Positions 1 to 13,060 of a stretch of 64,000 nt of DNA are shown one piece after another (within the stretch, counting starts at the first letter, position 1; each line of letters opens with the position of its first letter). Source of the stretch: Schistocephalus solidus (Eukaryota > Platyhelminthes > Cestoda > Diphyllobothriidea > Diphyllobothriidae); contig WEDG01000466.1 in assembly GCA_017591395.1 (NCBI GenBank), forward strand, positions 372,001 through 436,000. Direction: 5' to 3'. The translations under genes were made by a program, and so were the position numbers. Under the pieces are notes generated by a model, which saw only the letters and a list, made by a program, of their open reading frames with translations, was not told the origin of the DNA and did not search any database.

Positions 1-852
1 ATGTTTTTAACTAATCTTAGACATAATTACTGTTAACTTTTGATGTGAATGTTTAATTTTTCTCGGCAGTTAGTTTTGACGGTTTGGTAAACACAAAAAC
101 AGGATCTAAATTTACTATCGATCGATTGAATACAGTGAAAATCGTGAAATATGCTCCGGTATTTCAAGGATGATCTGAAACTACTTGTAGTCCAATACAA
201 GAAATATTAATAAAGAAATTTGAAGGAAGAATAGTTCTCCTTATATCCAGAAAATGGTATGTTCACGCTATCACCTGGCCATTCTTTATAAATTTATTCT
301 TGGCATTTACAGTGATTTTCAATTTTTCAGAATTTTGCCGGTTCTTTTCAAATAGTTTGTATTTCTCAAAAAATAATATAACTTTTCTCATTTTCATTAC
401 GTTTTCCGTTCATTTAAGGTTGCTTATTAGAATTTCCAAATCTTTGGTTTAATGTGTTGATTTCAATTCACCAGTGATTATCAATCTTTAGTAAATTCTG
501 GCATTTTGCATATTTATGGGTCACAAACTGTGCGTTAAATCGGACTCCTCTTTCGTAAAAAAACACCTTTTTCAGCTTTTAGAAATAATCAACTTTTCAA
601 ATTCATAGCCATTTACGCAGGCTCCAAACGTATAGAAGTGCAAGGGAAAAAAGCGTAGAATTCAAGTTTTTTTCATCATTTAGTAAATTGTGGCCCTCAA
701 CTCATAAAGTAAGCGAGGAATTGATGGTTTTATCAAATTTTCCCTAAGAATGCAAATGCTGGAACTCAGGTGCAAGGGCAATTATTTAGATGGGGAATAT
801 TGCCGTTCGTTGATTAACGCTCAACGTAACTGATCAGTGATCTTCCATCCAC
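1..852. other. AT-rich intergenic stretch, nothing recognised
   Basis: I see no coding exon, RNA gene or repeat copy here. The composition is AT-rich with many short homopolymers, as expected of non-coding animal DNA. Confidence 0.5.
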
Positions 853-965
853 CAGTATTAATATTTCTGATCGAAACCGGCAAAACAAGTAGGCCATGGC
901 TCAGTGGTAAGAGCGTCTTTTTCTTCGAGATTTGACCGTTCGAGTGACGCTTGGGTAAAATATCT
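853..965 (+). repeat. SINE-A head remnant (tRNA-like)
   Basis: A degenerate copy of the main tRNA-derived repeat of this window, called SINE-A here. It keeps the lead-in ATTTCTGATCGAAACCGGCA, followed by a Pol III box A-like TGGCTCAGTGG at about 898-908 and a worn box B-like segment near 935-950. The usual tail (GCCAGAAATGGCCATTCC) is missing. It is recognised by comparison with better copies at 17931-18095, 19720-20000 and 55125-55400. Inferred to be a fossil insertion. Confidence 0.5.
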
Positions 966-1374
966 ACCGGTTATGCAAACACGCCACCTTGCAAGATGAA
1001 ATCACCTTTTTCTAATTTTCCATGGCACACCAGTCCACTTTGCGATATCTGATTACGAGCAGTATAACCAAGGTCCCATTTTGGAAAATCATATAAGTCT
1101 GGTGAATTTAATTAATGAATTTCTCCGTCTTAAATCAAAATCCCCCTTCGAATTACCAAAATCCCACACAATTGTCTATAATCCTCGTTTCACATATTTG
1201 TTAAATTTCTAGGCATGCTCCAAGTGATCTGTTTTAAAGTATAACTCTGATGAACACGTACTCATGATTTTATAGATTTTGACTCATTCAGAAGGACTCG
1301 CTATTTCAAAACTTACCGATAAAATTCAGGAATTGTGTTTTCGTTTCGAACAAACTACTTAATTTTGGGGAATT

Positions 1375-1580
1375 TACTGATTATCGTGTGGGATACTCCT
1401 TAGCTATTTCCGGCACAGTAGGATGCCAGCTTTTTAAGGAACTCATTTCTGACCGCTTGCAAAACTTTAATTTTTAAAACTTGGTAGTATTTATTTTCCT
1501 CACTGATTTTATCTCTATTTATTCAAATGTATGGGATATAAAATGCACATGGGTAGCAAATTGCCTCTTCCAGTTACAAA
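1375..1580. repeat. Dispersed repeat R1, copy 1
   Basis: This block matches 2232-2465 in the same order: ACTGATTATC, then CACAGTAGGRTGCYRGCTT, a GACCGCTTG/AACCGCTGG segment, a TAGTAT-TATTTTYCTCACTGATTTT segment, and finally a GGTAGCAAATTGC segment. A more distant third copy is at about 35880-36020. There is no coding potential. I do not recognise the element class. Confidence 0.5.
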
Positions 1581-2231
1581 ATAGTAATGGTAAAATCATG
1601 GTTGCTTTAACAAGCTAGATTAAAAACGTTTTTCTGAGAAAAAAATACCAAGGCACACGTAAAACATCGTCTTGCCCGGAAAGTTAATAAAAAAAGAGAA
1701 AAAAATGTCTCTGACAGTCGCTGGTGCACATTTTTGGCAAGCCATATGTAATAAGACCATGGCAGTTCTTTGAGTATTGAGTTTTTCAATGCAACAAGCA
1801 TAAACCATACATGCCTGGGAATTTGAGCGTACTTTACGAAGTCATCAGGCACTGAGAATGCCAAGATGGATTGATCACGTAGGAGAGGGGTGGCTGGTTA
1901 TTTTCCTGAGCGGTTGGTTGAAAGAATTCTCACATGGTTTTTTAATAATTTTCCATTCCGTTTAATGAAAAATATAAGGGCTTGTCGTTTTTCTAAACAA
2001 TGGGGTTTTACATGTCATGGCTAGAAATGCATTGCAGTTATTTCATGACAATTCTTACAAGCGTTTGTAATTCTTCAATCGTTTTCTTATGCAATCTTTA
2101 CTAGAATCTAGGTCTCAGAAATCGCTGTAAAGACAGCAGAAGTACGAAGTATAGTAGATTCCCTGTCTCGTGAAATGTGGACCAAAATTGTGAAATGTGT
2201 TTCAAATAGAATAAATTAGTTAAATAGGGCT

Positions 2232-2465
2232 TTTCTACTGATTATCTTGCAGGCTAATACTCAGACATTTCAGTCACAGTAGGGTGCTGGCTTATGAACG
2301 AGATTCTTCCTAACCGCTGGCCAAACCTGTACTTTGAATAAACATTGCCACTTAAGTAGTATGTATTTTTCTCACTGATTTTCACTGTTTTTATACATTC
2401 AAATATATTTTATGGACTAAGTGCACAAAAATATTCTTTCTTATACTCATTTGGTAGCAAATTGC
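2232..2465. repeat. Dispersed repeat R1, copy 2
   Basis: Second copy of R1, a direct repeat of 1375-1580 roughly 860 bases downstream, with small indels. The open frame that starts in this copy (2421-2732) looks like chance: its amino acid composition is not distinctive and it has no domain I recognise. Confidence 0.5.
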
Positions 2466-4139
2466 ATCCTGTTTAAATGTGATACTCGCAGAAAGGATAG
2501 CTTTCAGGTTTCAAATAAGTTTTTCACTGTGAGATTTACTAAGACAGTGAAATATTCATTCATAATACATCATAGTGGTCAAATTATTAATGATGCCTAT
2601 GAGTGTATACAACATGATCATTATCTATTGCAAAACATTACGAGAAATATGTTTTCTCTTCCTCAACGAGTGGAGAAATATGTGATTTTCCTTCCACAGC
2701 TGGTACTTTGGAAACCTGGAATGCAAGTGTAACAGCCGGAAGGATTCAAAATTATTTGGAAATTCAGAAATTAGCAGAGGATTTTGGCAGATTTGGCAGA
2801 TATATATTGGTTACCGATCAACTTCTTGACATATGACCGTATGATAGCCTTTTTCATCTCGCTATATTACCTGGAAAATCAAGAATGTTTTTGCGCCATA
2901 GTCAAGCACTGCTTGAATAATGGAGTAGAATTAGATTTAACGTCAGATTCTTGTGAAATTACTTTGAAACGCAGGAAGTGACAAGCGTGCTGTTGGGTAA
3001 CATACGAACCACTGATAACACTAATTTCTGGAGGACTTTTATGCTGAAAATTATAAAACAGTAGTATTTTATGCATTGTCGGATGGATGATATTTTGTCT
3101 GCTAAATTGACTGTTTGGCCATAATTAAGGTTTATCTTATAATCGACTTTAAGAACTTAAAAGGAACTGTTGCTATTTAATTATCTCCAATTTTTCATAT
3201 ATGATTGATCTTTCTAACCAACATAATATAACTTTTTGGAGTTTTCAGTTATCTCTTGTCTGTCCTTAGTAAGCAGACGATGGCGCATTTCACGCGTTAA
3301 ATTACCCACTGTTTGAATTCAACTTCATGAGATTTAAAACCTGTTTTCACTTAATAGGTTCTGTAGATGAGCTTTAGGCTTTGCAAAACATCATTATGAA
3401 CTTATCCTCTAAAGAACACAGTTTTCCATGGTGGAGTTTCCGATGAGAGATCAGTTTCAAATTCGTTCGCCCATGCAGGGTGTGTATCGGGTGTAGCTAG
3501 GGCGTGGAGCACGTCGGTAGACCCTTCTTGAAAAACACCCCATGAGTTCAAAGCATTCTGACGTGTCTTTTGATTCGGAACGCTGTCAAAACGCGATGAC
3601 TTTGAAGTGAGAATCATGAGGTTGCACTTTACCTTGATGGTTTTGAGGTTTGGTCATACCAGGTTGAGGAAGGCTCCTGTTTCGTAAAATTAGAGCAATA
3701 CTTCTGACTATCTACATGGGGAAGGGCTGAAAACGTTTATCTTCCACCTTCAAGCAGATTCAGTACCTGAACTTATTGACTTTCAATTCCCCTAAAACTG
3801 TAGAATAAATGAAGGTTTGTGGCCAAGGTTTTATTTCTTAATGATTGTTTAAAGGTTCATTCGAGTGTATTTTTCCCACGTTTTCCCCAAAATCAAAGCT
3901 CGTTTTGTACAAAAGTGACCAGCAAATCGTCCATAAATTCTGTTGGGGGACATACACCGATCGTGTTAGATACATGTTCGTCCTGGGACCCAATCATTCA
4001 TGTGTTCACAGATCAACACTAAACACAATCGAACGAGTAGATCCCATAAAGAAGGCAATGAGCTTCCTTTGTCAACCGATCACAACCGATGGAACGAGTT
4101 CGTGACTCAATTAGTAGAATGTTCTACTGACTACGTATA
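2466..4139. other. Intergenic, nothing recognised
   Basis: Only short open frames, none with a recognisable motif, and no splice-compatible exon series. No repeat copy that I can match to others in the window. Confidence 0.4.
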
Positions 4140-4265
4140 GGTACCGAGTTCAAAACTCAGTGTTGCGAAAAATTGGGTGGGATAAGGCCAAATACTTATG
4201 GCTGATTGGTCGAAAACAGCCGTTCCAGTCTCCTTCGTCTTTGTTGGTAGTCTTTCTGTACATTC
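4140..4265 (+). repeat. SINE-A tail fragment
   Basis: A worn copy of the SINE-A tail. A GGCTGATTGG segment is followed by the diagnostic CCGTTCCAGTCTCC and CGTCTTTGTTGG, matching CCATTCCAGTCTCC and TGTCTTTGTCGG of better copies. The tRNA-like head is largely eroded. Confidence 0.5.
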
Positions 4266-7200
4266 CCTACTTATCTACCCAGCTTTATTAATTTCTTAAC
4301 ACGACAGTCCAAGGCAAACCCTTATTGGCTATGTATACCTTTCTTGATCTGGGCTTTGAACATCTTGACATAGGGCCATAACGCACGGCCAATATTGAAG
4401 TTTTGGATTAGCCATTCTCCTCATGCCTGCACAGAGCTATAAGTAGCGTTAGGTTAGCGGAAATCGAAAAAAATAAAAACTGGTGATTACAACGGAGATG
4501 GAGATGAAGGGCAGGTTAAAAACGTAGGAGAAATTATCGATCTAGTTTATGGTCTTCGAAGGCAATGTCTGTTTCACTTCAATATACTGAACTTAAATGG
4601 TACCGAAATCAGTGCGCAGAATAAGAATATCATTTGGATGTGTTTAATAACTAAATATTCCTCAGAATTTTTCTCTTTACGCTCGCCTATATTCAATTAA
4701 AGACCTGATAAAGGAATCTTGATGTCTTCACATGATTTTAATATGCACTTGCTTCGTATCCAGTTGAAATAATCCAATTTTGACGGGGCGGATTTATTTG
4801 ATCCCAGTCATATTATTGGGTTCAAATCTGATTTCTGCCGCCTGCGCGAGTGTTAAAGCGCTGTTATTTCACAAAAACTACTCCACAATTAGCCAAAAAT
4901 GTGAGAAGTACTCGCTCCAAACCCCACAATACAAGGGTATTTTTTCTGCATAAAAAGTGCCTCTAACGTAAGTTAACGACAGCAAGTAAATACAAATGAG
5001 TGAAGCACACTTAATCCAAATTTTTTGCATCAATCGCGGACATCTGTTAAGTGCTTGAAACCGAAACCATCACAAGTAGTGCCAACTGCATGCATCACAA
5101 GCAGCGTGAGTAAGCACAGCAAACTCCGCCGTTCCGACTTTATCAGTCCGACTTTATCCGGGTCGACAATTTAGTCACACAGCCTGCGTGCATACCCAAC
5201 AATTTCGAGGAACAGAACGAGAGAGCCAAACTTCTGAGCCATTAGCATTCCGATAGCCAGCATCGATAATGAACTCATGACCATCAGCGACTGGATTGCG
5301 GGCGATAAAACCATCACCGCACAATAAATAAAAACCTTTGATAAGTGCGACAACACTTGATTTCATTGAAACCGCAATGGTCTAAAAATGTATCAGTTGT
5401 CCGGCCAGCTAGCAAACATTTTAAATGTCTCCGGCTATGGACAGGAAAAAGGGGCAGAACTACCAAGGAAATGAAACTGCTATCCCAGCTATCGGCTTGT
5501 CCTCTGATTTCCGAAAGTCAATGTAGATTTGTGTCTTCGAATCTTACTGCTAAAATGAACAGTAATTGCCTCTAAAATATCTGACCCTGTGCTGGATAAC
5601 AGGGAGACAAGGGTTAAGGGGTAGTTTTAGGTCTAGGACGCGGAAAAATGTATCCTTTTCGTAATTTACTACAAAGTCATATGTTTACCGTGGGGACGTT
5701 CATCTACACATTTTCAGTGGGATGACGTATATAAGCGCTTCTGTCTAAAGTTTCATCTTCTTGATTAAATTGATTTAGGCTTAGGCACTTCAGCATCTTG
5801 GTTGGCACGGCAAACACAAAAACCTTAACTTGAATGTACATGATGGAATTGAGTTCTTCTGTCTGGGTGGGAAAAATAACAAGCATAGGAGCCATCGAAA
5901 TAAATTGTGTTGACACTGGAGCTTCCTCGCACATCTATTTTGCACAGGTGGTTCGTCTGGAGTTAAATGTTTTCCCTTGCCCAGTATCGGGACTCGATGG
6001 CTTTTTCTTAGGCCAAGGAGCGGAGATATCTTTTAGGTAGTCAACAGAGGAATAAGCCGTGCAATATGTGTACGTCCACAACCAATCTCTAATCGGTTAG
6101 AAACATGTGTACGACTATCAGCCAGAACTGTCAAGCAGTAGTAGGTAGTTCAACGAAATCAAAGAAATAGGTAATCAGACTGAAAGCATTTTAATTTGAA
6201 ATAATAATTTTGCTAAAAAGATGGAAATTCGGGAAATATATAAAGAGTAGCGTGATTTAAAACCACTCTTATAACACAATGCTTAAATTATTTTTCTAGA
6301 TAAGCCTAAGCGTGTAGAAATGATGAAATAGGTGACACGCATTTTTCTTATTGATTTTTTTGCTCTTATAAAGTCACATTTATTAATAGAAATCTTGCAT
6401 GACTACACTTTCTTTTGACGGCAGTTTACGCATTCTTAAAATGTTATATGCGAGGGCAAGCTAGTGATCGAGGTAGAAAATTTATAATTAAGGGATTACT
6501 TATGCAGTAAAATATGAATGCATGCGGGCGCTCAATTTGGTTTCTGGGACATAAAATTAGACACACGAACAAATTAAAATTGGAGAAGTAACCTGTTGGT
6601 ATCGAGATCTTACCTCATCTGATTTACGAGCGCCAAAATATTCGATAGCAAGGAAAGTTTTGGCCAAATTGTAGTGTACATTAATGAACTCTACTGCGAC
6701 AAATTCACAGGTTTCGCTTACGCTAGTTCTGAGTATACAAAAACGACCTAACTACAAGGTTACGTTACTTTGCGTTCAAATATATAAATATTTTGGGTAA
6801 GAACCTAATATGTGACCCAAAATCAGGCAACAAAGGATAGGCTAGCGTGTAACAAGGAACAGGTGATAATAGAATTTTTGTGGATGGGGCTAAATGAAGA
6901 AAAGAAGAGCGCTACCCTAATACTTACCTTATCCATTGTTTTCATCAAGGTTGGCATTCGTTGCCAGGTTAGTAGGGTCAGATAATAGTTTGTTGCCCGG
7001 TTAGGTGTTTGAATTGCAAGCTCCGGTGGTTTTAACCGTACGCCGACCAATATGCAAGATATCATTTCTACCTGATCTGACCAACTTTACTTCGGAGCCT
7101 TGACGCGAGCAAGAATGAAGCCCGTTCTGCGCGATCTTGTGGTATCAAATCAAAACGAATGTTTTCTTGAACCTCCCGCTTCGTCCTACTAATCACCATT

Positions 7201-10200
7201 TGGACCTGTGGCATTCGACCCGATACTTCGATCCTCCTACAAAATATTGTGTGACCCTTCTAACCCGGCAATGAAGACTTACCGTAACGAACACAATGGA
7301 TAGAGTGAGGTTTACGTTGGTGTGTAGTACGGTCGTGTATTACACGCTGACCTATCATTTGTTCCCTGTATTAGGTCGTATACTACGTTCTTGTCATATT
7401 TTCAACCAAAAATAACATTTCCTGTTAAAATTATTTTTATCTAAGTGCACGCGGGCAATAAGGAGGGTGTACGACACTTGGGGAACGCTGGACGGATTAT
7501 TTGAACTTCAGGCATTTCTACTAAGAATTTAATTTAAGTTCTGTACTGCACAATTGCCCCATTTTGTTTGTGACAAAACTTGGCTTAAAAGGGCATAATA
7601 TGAAGCCCTGTAGAAGTGGCTATCGGAATTTTTGTGGTCCGCTGCCCCTAGTTTGCATAGTACTCTTTCCTTTAGTATCGTGTTTCATTCACCAAAAGTT
7701 GAACGATTGCAGGACGTCCATTTTGCCAAGCTACGGACGCGATTACAAGTAAACGTTGAATTTAAGTGGTATCAGTGACAGTTTATTCCACTGTCTTTCT
7801 TTGTTGCATAATGCAGCTAAAGAATCAGAAGATGATTAATGAAGAGTAAGTGCTTTAGGTGGCCTATTTGGATTAAAGGGACGCTAGAGGTTACAGGTCA
7901 GTCTATGTCATTAAAATAATCGTGCATCCATAACCGAGTTCGCTTACTAAACCTAAAAGCTGATGTTTTCGTACGTAAGATTAAGAAGGCGAAACTTGTT
8001 TTTCGGGGCATCGGCAACTGCATTGCTTGTTTATCTCTTTGGCACTTTTTCACTGTAAGAAGCATCATTGACACTGATCCCATCTTTACAAAGGTGGTCT
8101 GGTCCTCTTAGACGAATCGCAGTTATATCGTTGGATTAAGACGAGTTGTTCAACGTCCGAAGTAAGTTGCGACCGCTATGATTCGATCGAAAGGCTATAA
8201 CCTAAACTCAAAAATTGCCAACAGCAATTTTGAGACAGGCTACCCTCTCAAACTCTCCATTGACGAAATTATTATCCGAGTAGGACGCAGAGCCCGGAGT
8301 TTTGGTTTGAAGTGAACCAGTTTACATATCGATCTGCCACCTGCTTGAGCTGTCTTATGTGAACACCCGTGTACTCCTTTCGTTTCATATACTTGTTTCA
8401 TTTTGTTTAGACCCGAAAACTTGAAAAAAAATTTTTTAGTCTGAGTGTTTGATGCCTTCTTTGTATCAGTGTTTCCTAAAGTTGTCTATATTTATAAAGT
8501 TAAATCGGCAAACACATTTTTTCGGTAACTCATTATCGGGCTGGTACAATTACAAGAGAAATGAAAATACGAGGTGTTGACAGGGTTTTTAAAAGCGTCT
8601 AATCGTTAATATTGATCATTTGCGTGCCGCCTACATGGCGAGGTCGGCATATGGAGGTCATTTGGACTGAGGGAAGGGCGGAGGCGATTGAAAATCACTG
8701 TTAGATATTCGGAGTGAACAACTGTCATCAGGTGATGGGGACGTCGTGTGAACATTCCTCAAAGTGTTTGTCAGCTACGGAAGAGAGAGCACGTGTGAGA
8801 GCGCCTTGTGATAGCACAATGCTAGGTTTGTTAGCCGTGCGGCCACTGCCTCGACTGTCGCAAGCACTCGTTGGCGTAGGTGTTAAGAGAAGCTGGACGG
8901 TGTCTGGTAGACAACCTGAAAGGCTTCTTTAGGGCCAACATAGTGATTAGTATGAACTAGATACTGATACTTATACTTTTAAAGATTCCACTACCATCTG
9001 CTGGATTCATAAACTCATGACAATTAGTTTGCGCAAGAGCGGCTGTGACTGCTGTTTTGGTTTCTGAAACAGCCAACTCCATGCTTTGTAGATTTTCATT
9101 TTTATCCCGTATAAACCATTACAATGTTTATAGTTGTGTTTGGCAGAGCTGACTTATTCAAATTAGGCAAACCCTCAACAGAAATTGCATTGGCCACACT
9201 TGCGTTTTCAAGCACAGTATCCTATCCAGCCGACGTCGCTGATACTACCCACAGTTGCGTCGCTTAAGTTGCGAATTTGTTTATTAAGCATCGTGCGTTC
9301 CACTTTATTAAACCATTAGACAAGCATCGGAAAGTCGGAGAAACCGGACGAAAAAGGCCTATGTACGAAATGCGGTCGGTAACAGTCATTCGCTTTCCCA
9401 AATATGTACTCTGAGTTACCGTCCCCGTACGACTGGCCACGTCGCCGATGCGCTCGGCCAAGATTGGAGCCAGCTCAGTGTCCGGCGCGCGTTATATTGC
9501 TTCGCACCTAGAAAGATGTGCCCCACATCGGAGAGGTGTAGTGACATGCTGATGCTTTGCTAACAACCCTGCACCCGATTTTGCCTCTGATCATCATGAG
9601 TATGCCCTGAGCCGAACCCAGGATGGTCGGGGAGAAGTGAATGCAGCAGATTCTGTGCTCGTCTACTATCGCTGTCAACCGGTCCAGCTCAAACCCTGTT
9701 GTTGGGCACATGGAGAACAGGGTCAGCAATGACAGTCACACTGTCAGTCCGCGTTCACCCAGGTTTACTGTACTTCGGCTGAAACGAATGCTAACGAAAG
9801 TAGGTACGTTTGTCTTAACTACCGGTTTGAAACAAGAATGTAACTGTTTCGCTTACGTCAATATTTGATCCTCTCTTTTTTGCTAATTTCTTGTCAACTG
9901 GAACTTTTATGCTGGTTTTGACTTGCATGGATGTTGCCGGAGTACTTTCTAGAATACTTACAGTTAATAGCATTATATTTGGCACCTAGATTGTACATAC
10001 TGTACAAGCTGACAGCTGGCATGCGTTTTGTTTGGTCTTTTGAGTTGGCAGTACTTCGTACCAAACCCAGCGACCACTGCCGAAGTACCTTATCTTTATC
10101 TTAAAGATAAGTGCGCAAACAGTCCTTGCTTATTATTTACATGCAATCAAATCTGTTAGGCAACTCGATGCCTTTTTCCTTTCAGTCAGTAGAGTTTTAT

Positions 10201-10820
10201 TGTCTACAAGTAGTGAGCACATTTTCATCCTATGCGCCGGACAAATGTGAACATTCTTGTCCATGTTGGATGCTCTATTGGTACAAAGCTGGTTTCCTTG
10301 AATGCAATGCTTTGCAGTTAAGTTCGGAAAATCTTTATGTCATGCAGTGCGACCGCACATGCTTCTGGGCTTGTGACTTAGGTGCATCCACGATTTCCAA
10401 CTTCATCGATTTCCCTAACTTAGCGGGTTGAGCGAGTTCTTTTGACAGTCAAACGACGAAGTTTGAATATCTAACTTCGGATCCGATTTGTCGGGAAAAT
10501 ATGAAGATGCTACGTGATACTCGTTGTTTCCACTAATAAGGGGTTTTGGGTTAAGTTTGTATTAGCCGTATTACTGACTGGGCAACACCAAAGATCCAGT
10601 CTGTTTCCCTGAAATAGATAGGTACGCATGGAGTACGAGAAATCTATCCTCGCAAAAGAGGACGTCCACGGCGTGTCCGACGGAGTGGGTGCAGCATCGG
10701 AGCCTTGCGGGTATCCACTGCACGTTCTCTTTCCTCGCCAAATTTTTTCAAGTGGCAGGATGACATAAGGACACCAGAAGTTTTTGTCCTGACAGTTGGT
10801 CGTTTCGTCTAGGTACCTCA
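4266..10820. other. Long intergenic stretch, nothing recognised
   Basis: More than 6 kb without a gene that I can support. Open frames here are short (up to about 106 codons, e.g. 10111-10431), carry no motif I recognise, and do not join into an exon series. No clear repeat copy was matched. Very old mobile DNA may be present but is beyond what can be read by eye. Confidence 0.4.
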
Positions 10821-10859
10821 CGTCTAATGGTGGGCCCTGGGCTGCGTGCAACGCCCTTA

Positions 10860-11130
10860 GGCAAGGAGCTAATAAAATCTTCCTGTTACGGCAAGAAATG
10901 TCCGTTGAATTTTCATCAAATCTGGTGCACTTTCGGACAGAGCAACTACATCAGGAAAACTAAAAGGATACTCTTGACGCGATTAGCTGAACACCTGGCA
11001 GCAGTGCACATGATTCCAGCTGTTAAGTTAGAGCTGATTCACTGAGACCTAGTTAAACATTGAAATTTGATAATGCCGAAATTCACATGAGCGGTGATGA
11101 GCGAAAGTTCCGTAAATGGCTTTAGTCGCG
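10860..11130 (+). pseudogene. Possible GIY-YIG endonuclease remnant of a retroelement
   Basis: An open frame ending at 11045 contains a segment resembling the start of a retroelement GIY-YIG domain: a cysteine-containing strand, then GQSNYIRKTKRILLTRLAEH, where functional copies usually read YIG-T-R-L-R-EH. The expected second tyrosine and glycine positions are only partly kept, and the upstream reverse transcriptase is not visible. Similar but clearer remnants occur at 14450-14740 and 18151-18614, which supports retroelement origin. It could be chance similarity. Confidence 0.35.
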
Positions 11131-11662
11131 GTTTCACCACCTGCAGTCTATTAACCACATTATGGCCTGCCCACCCCTTTTAAGTGCGGAGACAAGGTGC
11201 CTAGCCGCTCTGGGAGCATGCAGATTAACACAGCTTCCAACTTCCGTGTCGATGAGCCAGATGGCCAAGCAATCATCGCACCAATATCCAACACAGCCGC
11301 TGAAAGTTTAACGATGAACTGCTCGAATGTCGTTCATCAAGCAATTAGAGCACCAGAGGGCAATAATCCTAGATGAAAGGAGAGCCGCTGTTGACATGGG
11401 TATGGGGGAGCACAGCGACTGAATACTATAAATAATGCAACTCCTGATTTAAGTTGCACGCTTGCCTGATGCTGTCTCTGGTGATGACATCGAGCATGAA
11501 TACAAAACGGCAGGTGAAGAAAGTACTTATTCCAGTGCTCGCACTTACTTCTGCTCATGCGCTTCTTCGAAATTATATTTTCACTTGCATTTCCGGTAAT
11601 GGAATTTATATTTGTTATTTTTCTGGCAATTATTACGATAATAGGCAAATCTGTAGATGAAT

Positions 11663-11765
11663 ATTGCCAACAAAGACTAGGGAGACTGGAATGGACATTT
11701 TAGGTTCATTGACCGTCATCAGTCAATCATACCCAACCCAAGGTGGTGGGTTCGGGCCTCAGGTG
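11663..11765 (-). repeat. SINE-A tail, minus strand half of an inverted pair
   Basis: Reads on the minus strand as the SINE-A tail: the plus strand shows CAAAGACTAGGGAGACTGGAATGG, broken up here as CAAAGACTAGGGAGACTG then GAATGGACATT. It lies directly against a plus-strand tail at 11766-11870, giving a head-to-head palindrome. Confidence 0.6.
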
Positions 11766-11960
11766 GTTCACAAACTGGCGGTGGGTATGATTAGCTGATG
11801 AAGGCTTATGAACCAGAAATGGCCATTCCAGTCTCCCGTTTCTTTGTCGGCAATCGTAATCTGCCTTTATTTCTATTAGCCACCGTGTCGGTGTTGGCGG
11901 GGCTCAAGAGTAAGCCCAAAGGCAGAACGGGATGAGTGAGGTCCGTTAGCCATCGGTGAG
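11766..11960 (+). repeat. SINE-A tail plus 3' module, plus strand half of the pair
   Basis: Plus-strand SINE-A tail (GCTGATGAAGGCTTATGAA, CCAGAAATGGCCATTCCAG) followed by the module called X here: a CTGCCTT-TATT-CTATTAGCC run, GGCGGGGCTCAAGAG, GGCAGAACGGGATGAGTGAG and CATCGGTGAGCGTTCATC. Module X recurs at 17826-17930, 25735-25850, 51187-51300 and 55135-55195. Confidence 0.6.
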
Positions 11961-12259
11961 CGTTCATCAACGAACGCAAATAAGTGTTTCAGCTACAGGC
12001 ACGCGCTACCCTCCTAGAATCCCCAACTTTTCCATTGCAACTACAAAAGCTTATGCCACCTAGTGTCTTCGCATACTCTAGTGTACGAGGGGCTGGCATG
12101 TCACATCAGTGACAGTGTCATAAAGGGAACATCATGAAAGAATCATTGCCACCTGACTCCTGGTCGTAAGAAGGAACGAGTTACCTCATCAGTTGGCAAT
12201 CTCTCAAGCCACAGCCGTTACCCCGTCGTGAAAGCCTGTCCATTTTTTCCTGGTTCAAA

Positions 12260-12570
12260 ATCTTGGCCAGGTGGAAGCTGTGACTAGGTGGTGTATAATG
12301 AGGATTCGTGTCACGTAGGCCCACACCCACACAGCCATTGTTCCAGGCAGCGTGGTGGTACACCTAAGCGCAGCATTCGCCACGCCAGCCACCTGCGTCT
12401 TCTCCTACCTTCGATCTTCTTAGCCCTGTCAGAATACTGGCCCCGGGTGGAAGAGGCGGTGGGGGTGCGGTAGATGCAGTGCAACTCGTCGTCCCTACGC
12501 CACAAGACTGTGTGCCACCCGGTGGGCCTCCTCGGATACGATGATCAAAATGTCTTGGTAGCCTCAAGTG
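12260..12570 (-). repeat. GC-rich pyrimidine-tract repeat (family C), minus strand
   Basis: A reverse-strand, shortened copy of the repeat seen at 24716-25060, 26886-27300, 33425-33790 and 58338-58700. Visible landmarks include CCAGCCACCTGCGTCT, the reverse complement of GCAGATGGCTGG in other copies, and GGTAGATGCAGTGCAA, which matches the segment just before the CT-rich tract of family C. No coding frame is conserved between copies. Confidence 0.5.
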
Positions 12571-12929
12571 CCTCTCATTTACTATAGTGAGGTGTGCATT
12601 GATTTCCCACTGTTGATCTCGTTAATTCTTCCCCTGAGTGAGTTTGTCGACCAATGAGCGATAATATTGAGCACAGCGGCTGACTTGGCATGAAAGCCAG
12701 TATCTGAGACCTGCTACTGCGTGCCTGTACGGTAGTAGCTATAGGGTCATGCGAACTCACCGCAAGTCAGGGGTCTTTGGAGGCTCCATTGTGTTCCGGT
12801 GCCTCTGCGGTTCAGCTCACTGCGGAGGTCAAACATGGACAGCTTTAGAAACGAGAATCTAAATGGTACCCCTCAGACATTTTGGGTTCAGTTACGTTAT
12901 TATTTACCATACTGACGGCACAGGCACTA

Positions 12930-13060
12930 GATAAAAGCCCAGAACGCGTAGTTCGCCGCTGAATGACACAGTTGTGCGGGATTAGGCTCAGTAGTGGGTT
13001 CATGCTGTTGTAGTGGCCGGGCCAGAGGGGTAGTCGTGATATTTATAACGCGATTAAAAG
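12930..13060 (-). repeat. Degenerate Penelope-like tail repeat with hammerhead-like core
   Basis: On the minus strand this resembles the 355-base units of 18881-19682: an AACCCACT segment, GAGCC, then GGCGAA, an ACGCG turn, TTCTGGGCTTTTATCTAGT and a TGCCTGTG segment. The two conserved ribozyme boxes are mutated (CUGANGA is broken, GAAA reads GAAC), so self-cleavage is not expected. Confidence 0.45.

Noticed and set aside
2421..2732. 103-codon plus-strand open frame as a gene
   Set aside because: It overlaps dispersed repeat R1, has no recognised motif, no neighbouring compatible exon and no start context of note.
10111..10431. 106-codon cysteine-rich open frame as a secreted protein
   Set aside because: The cysteines show no regular pattern and there is no convincing leader or splice partner. 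The length is within chance expectation.
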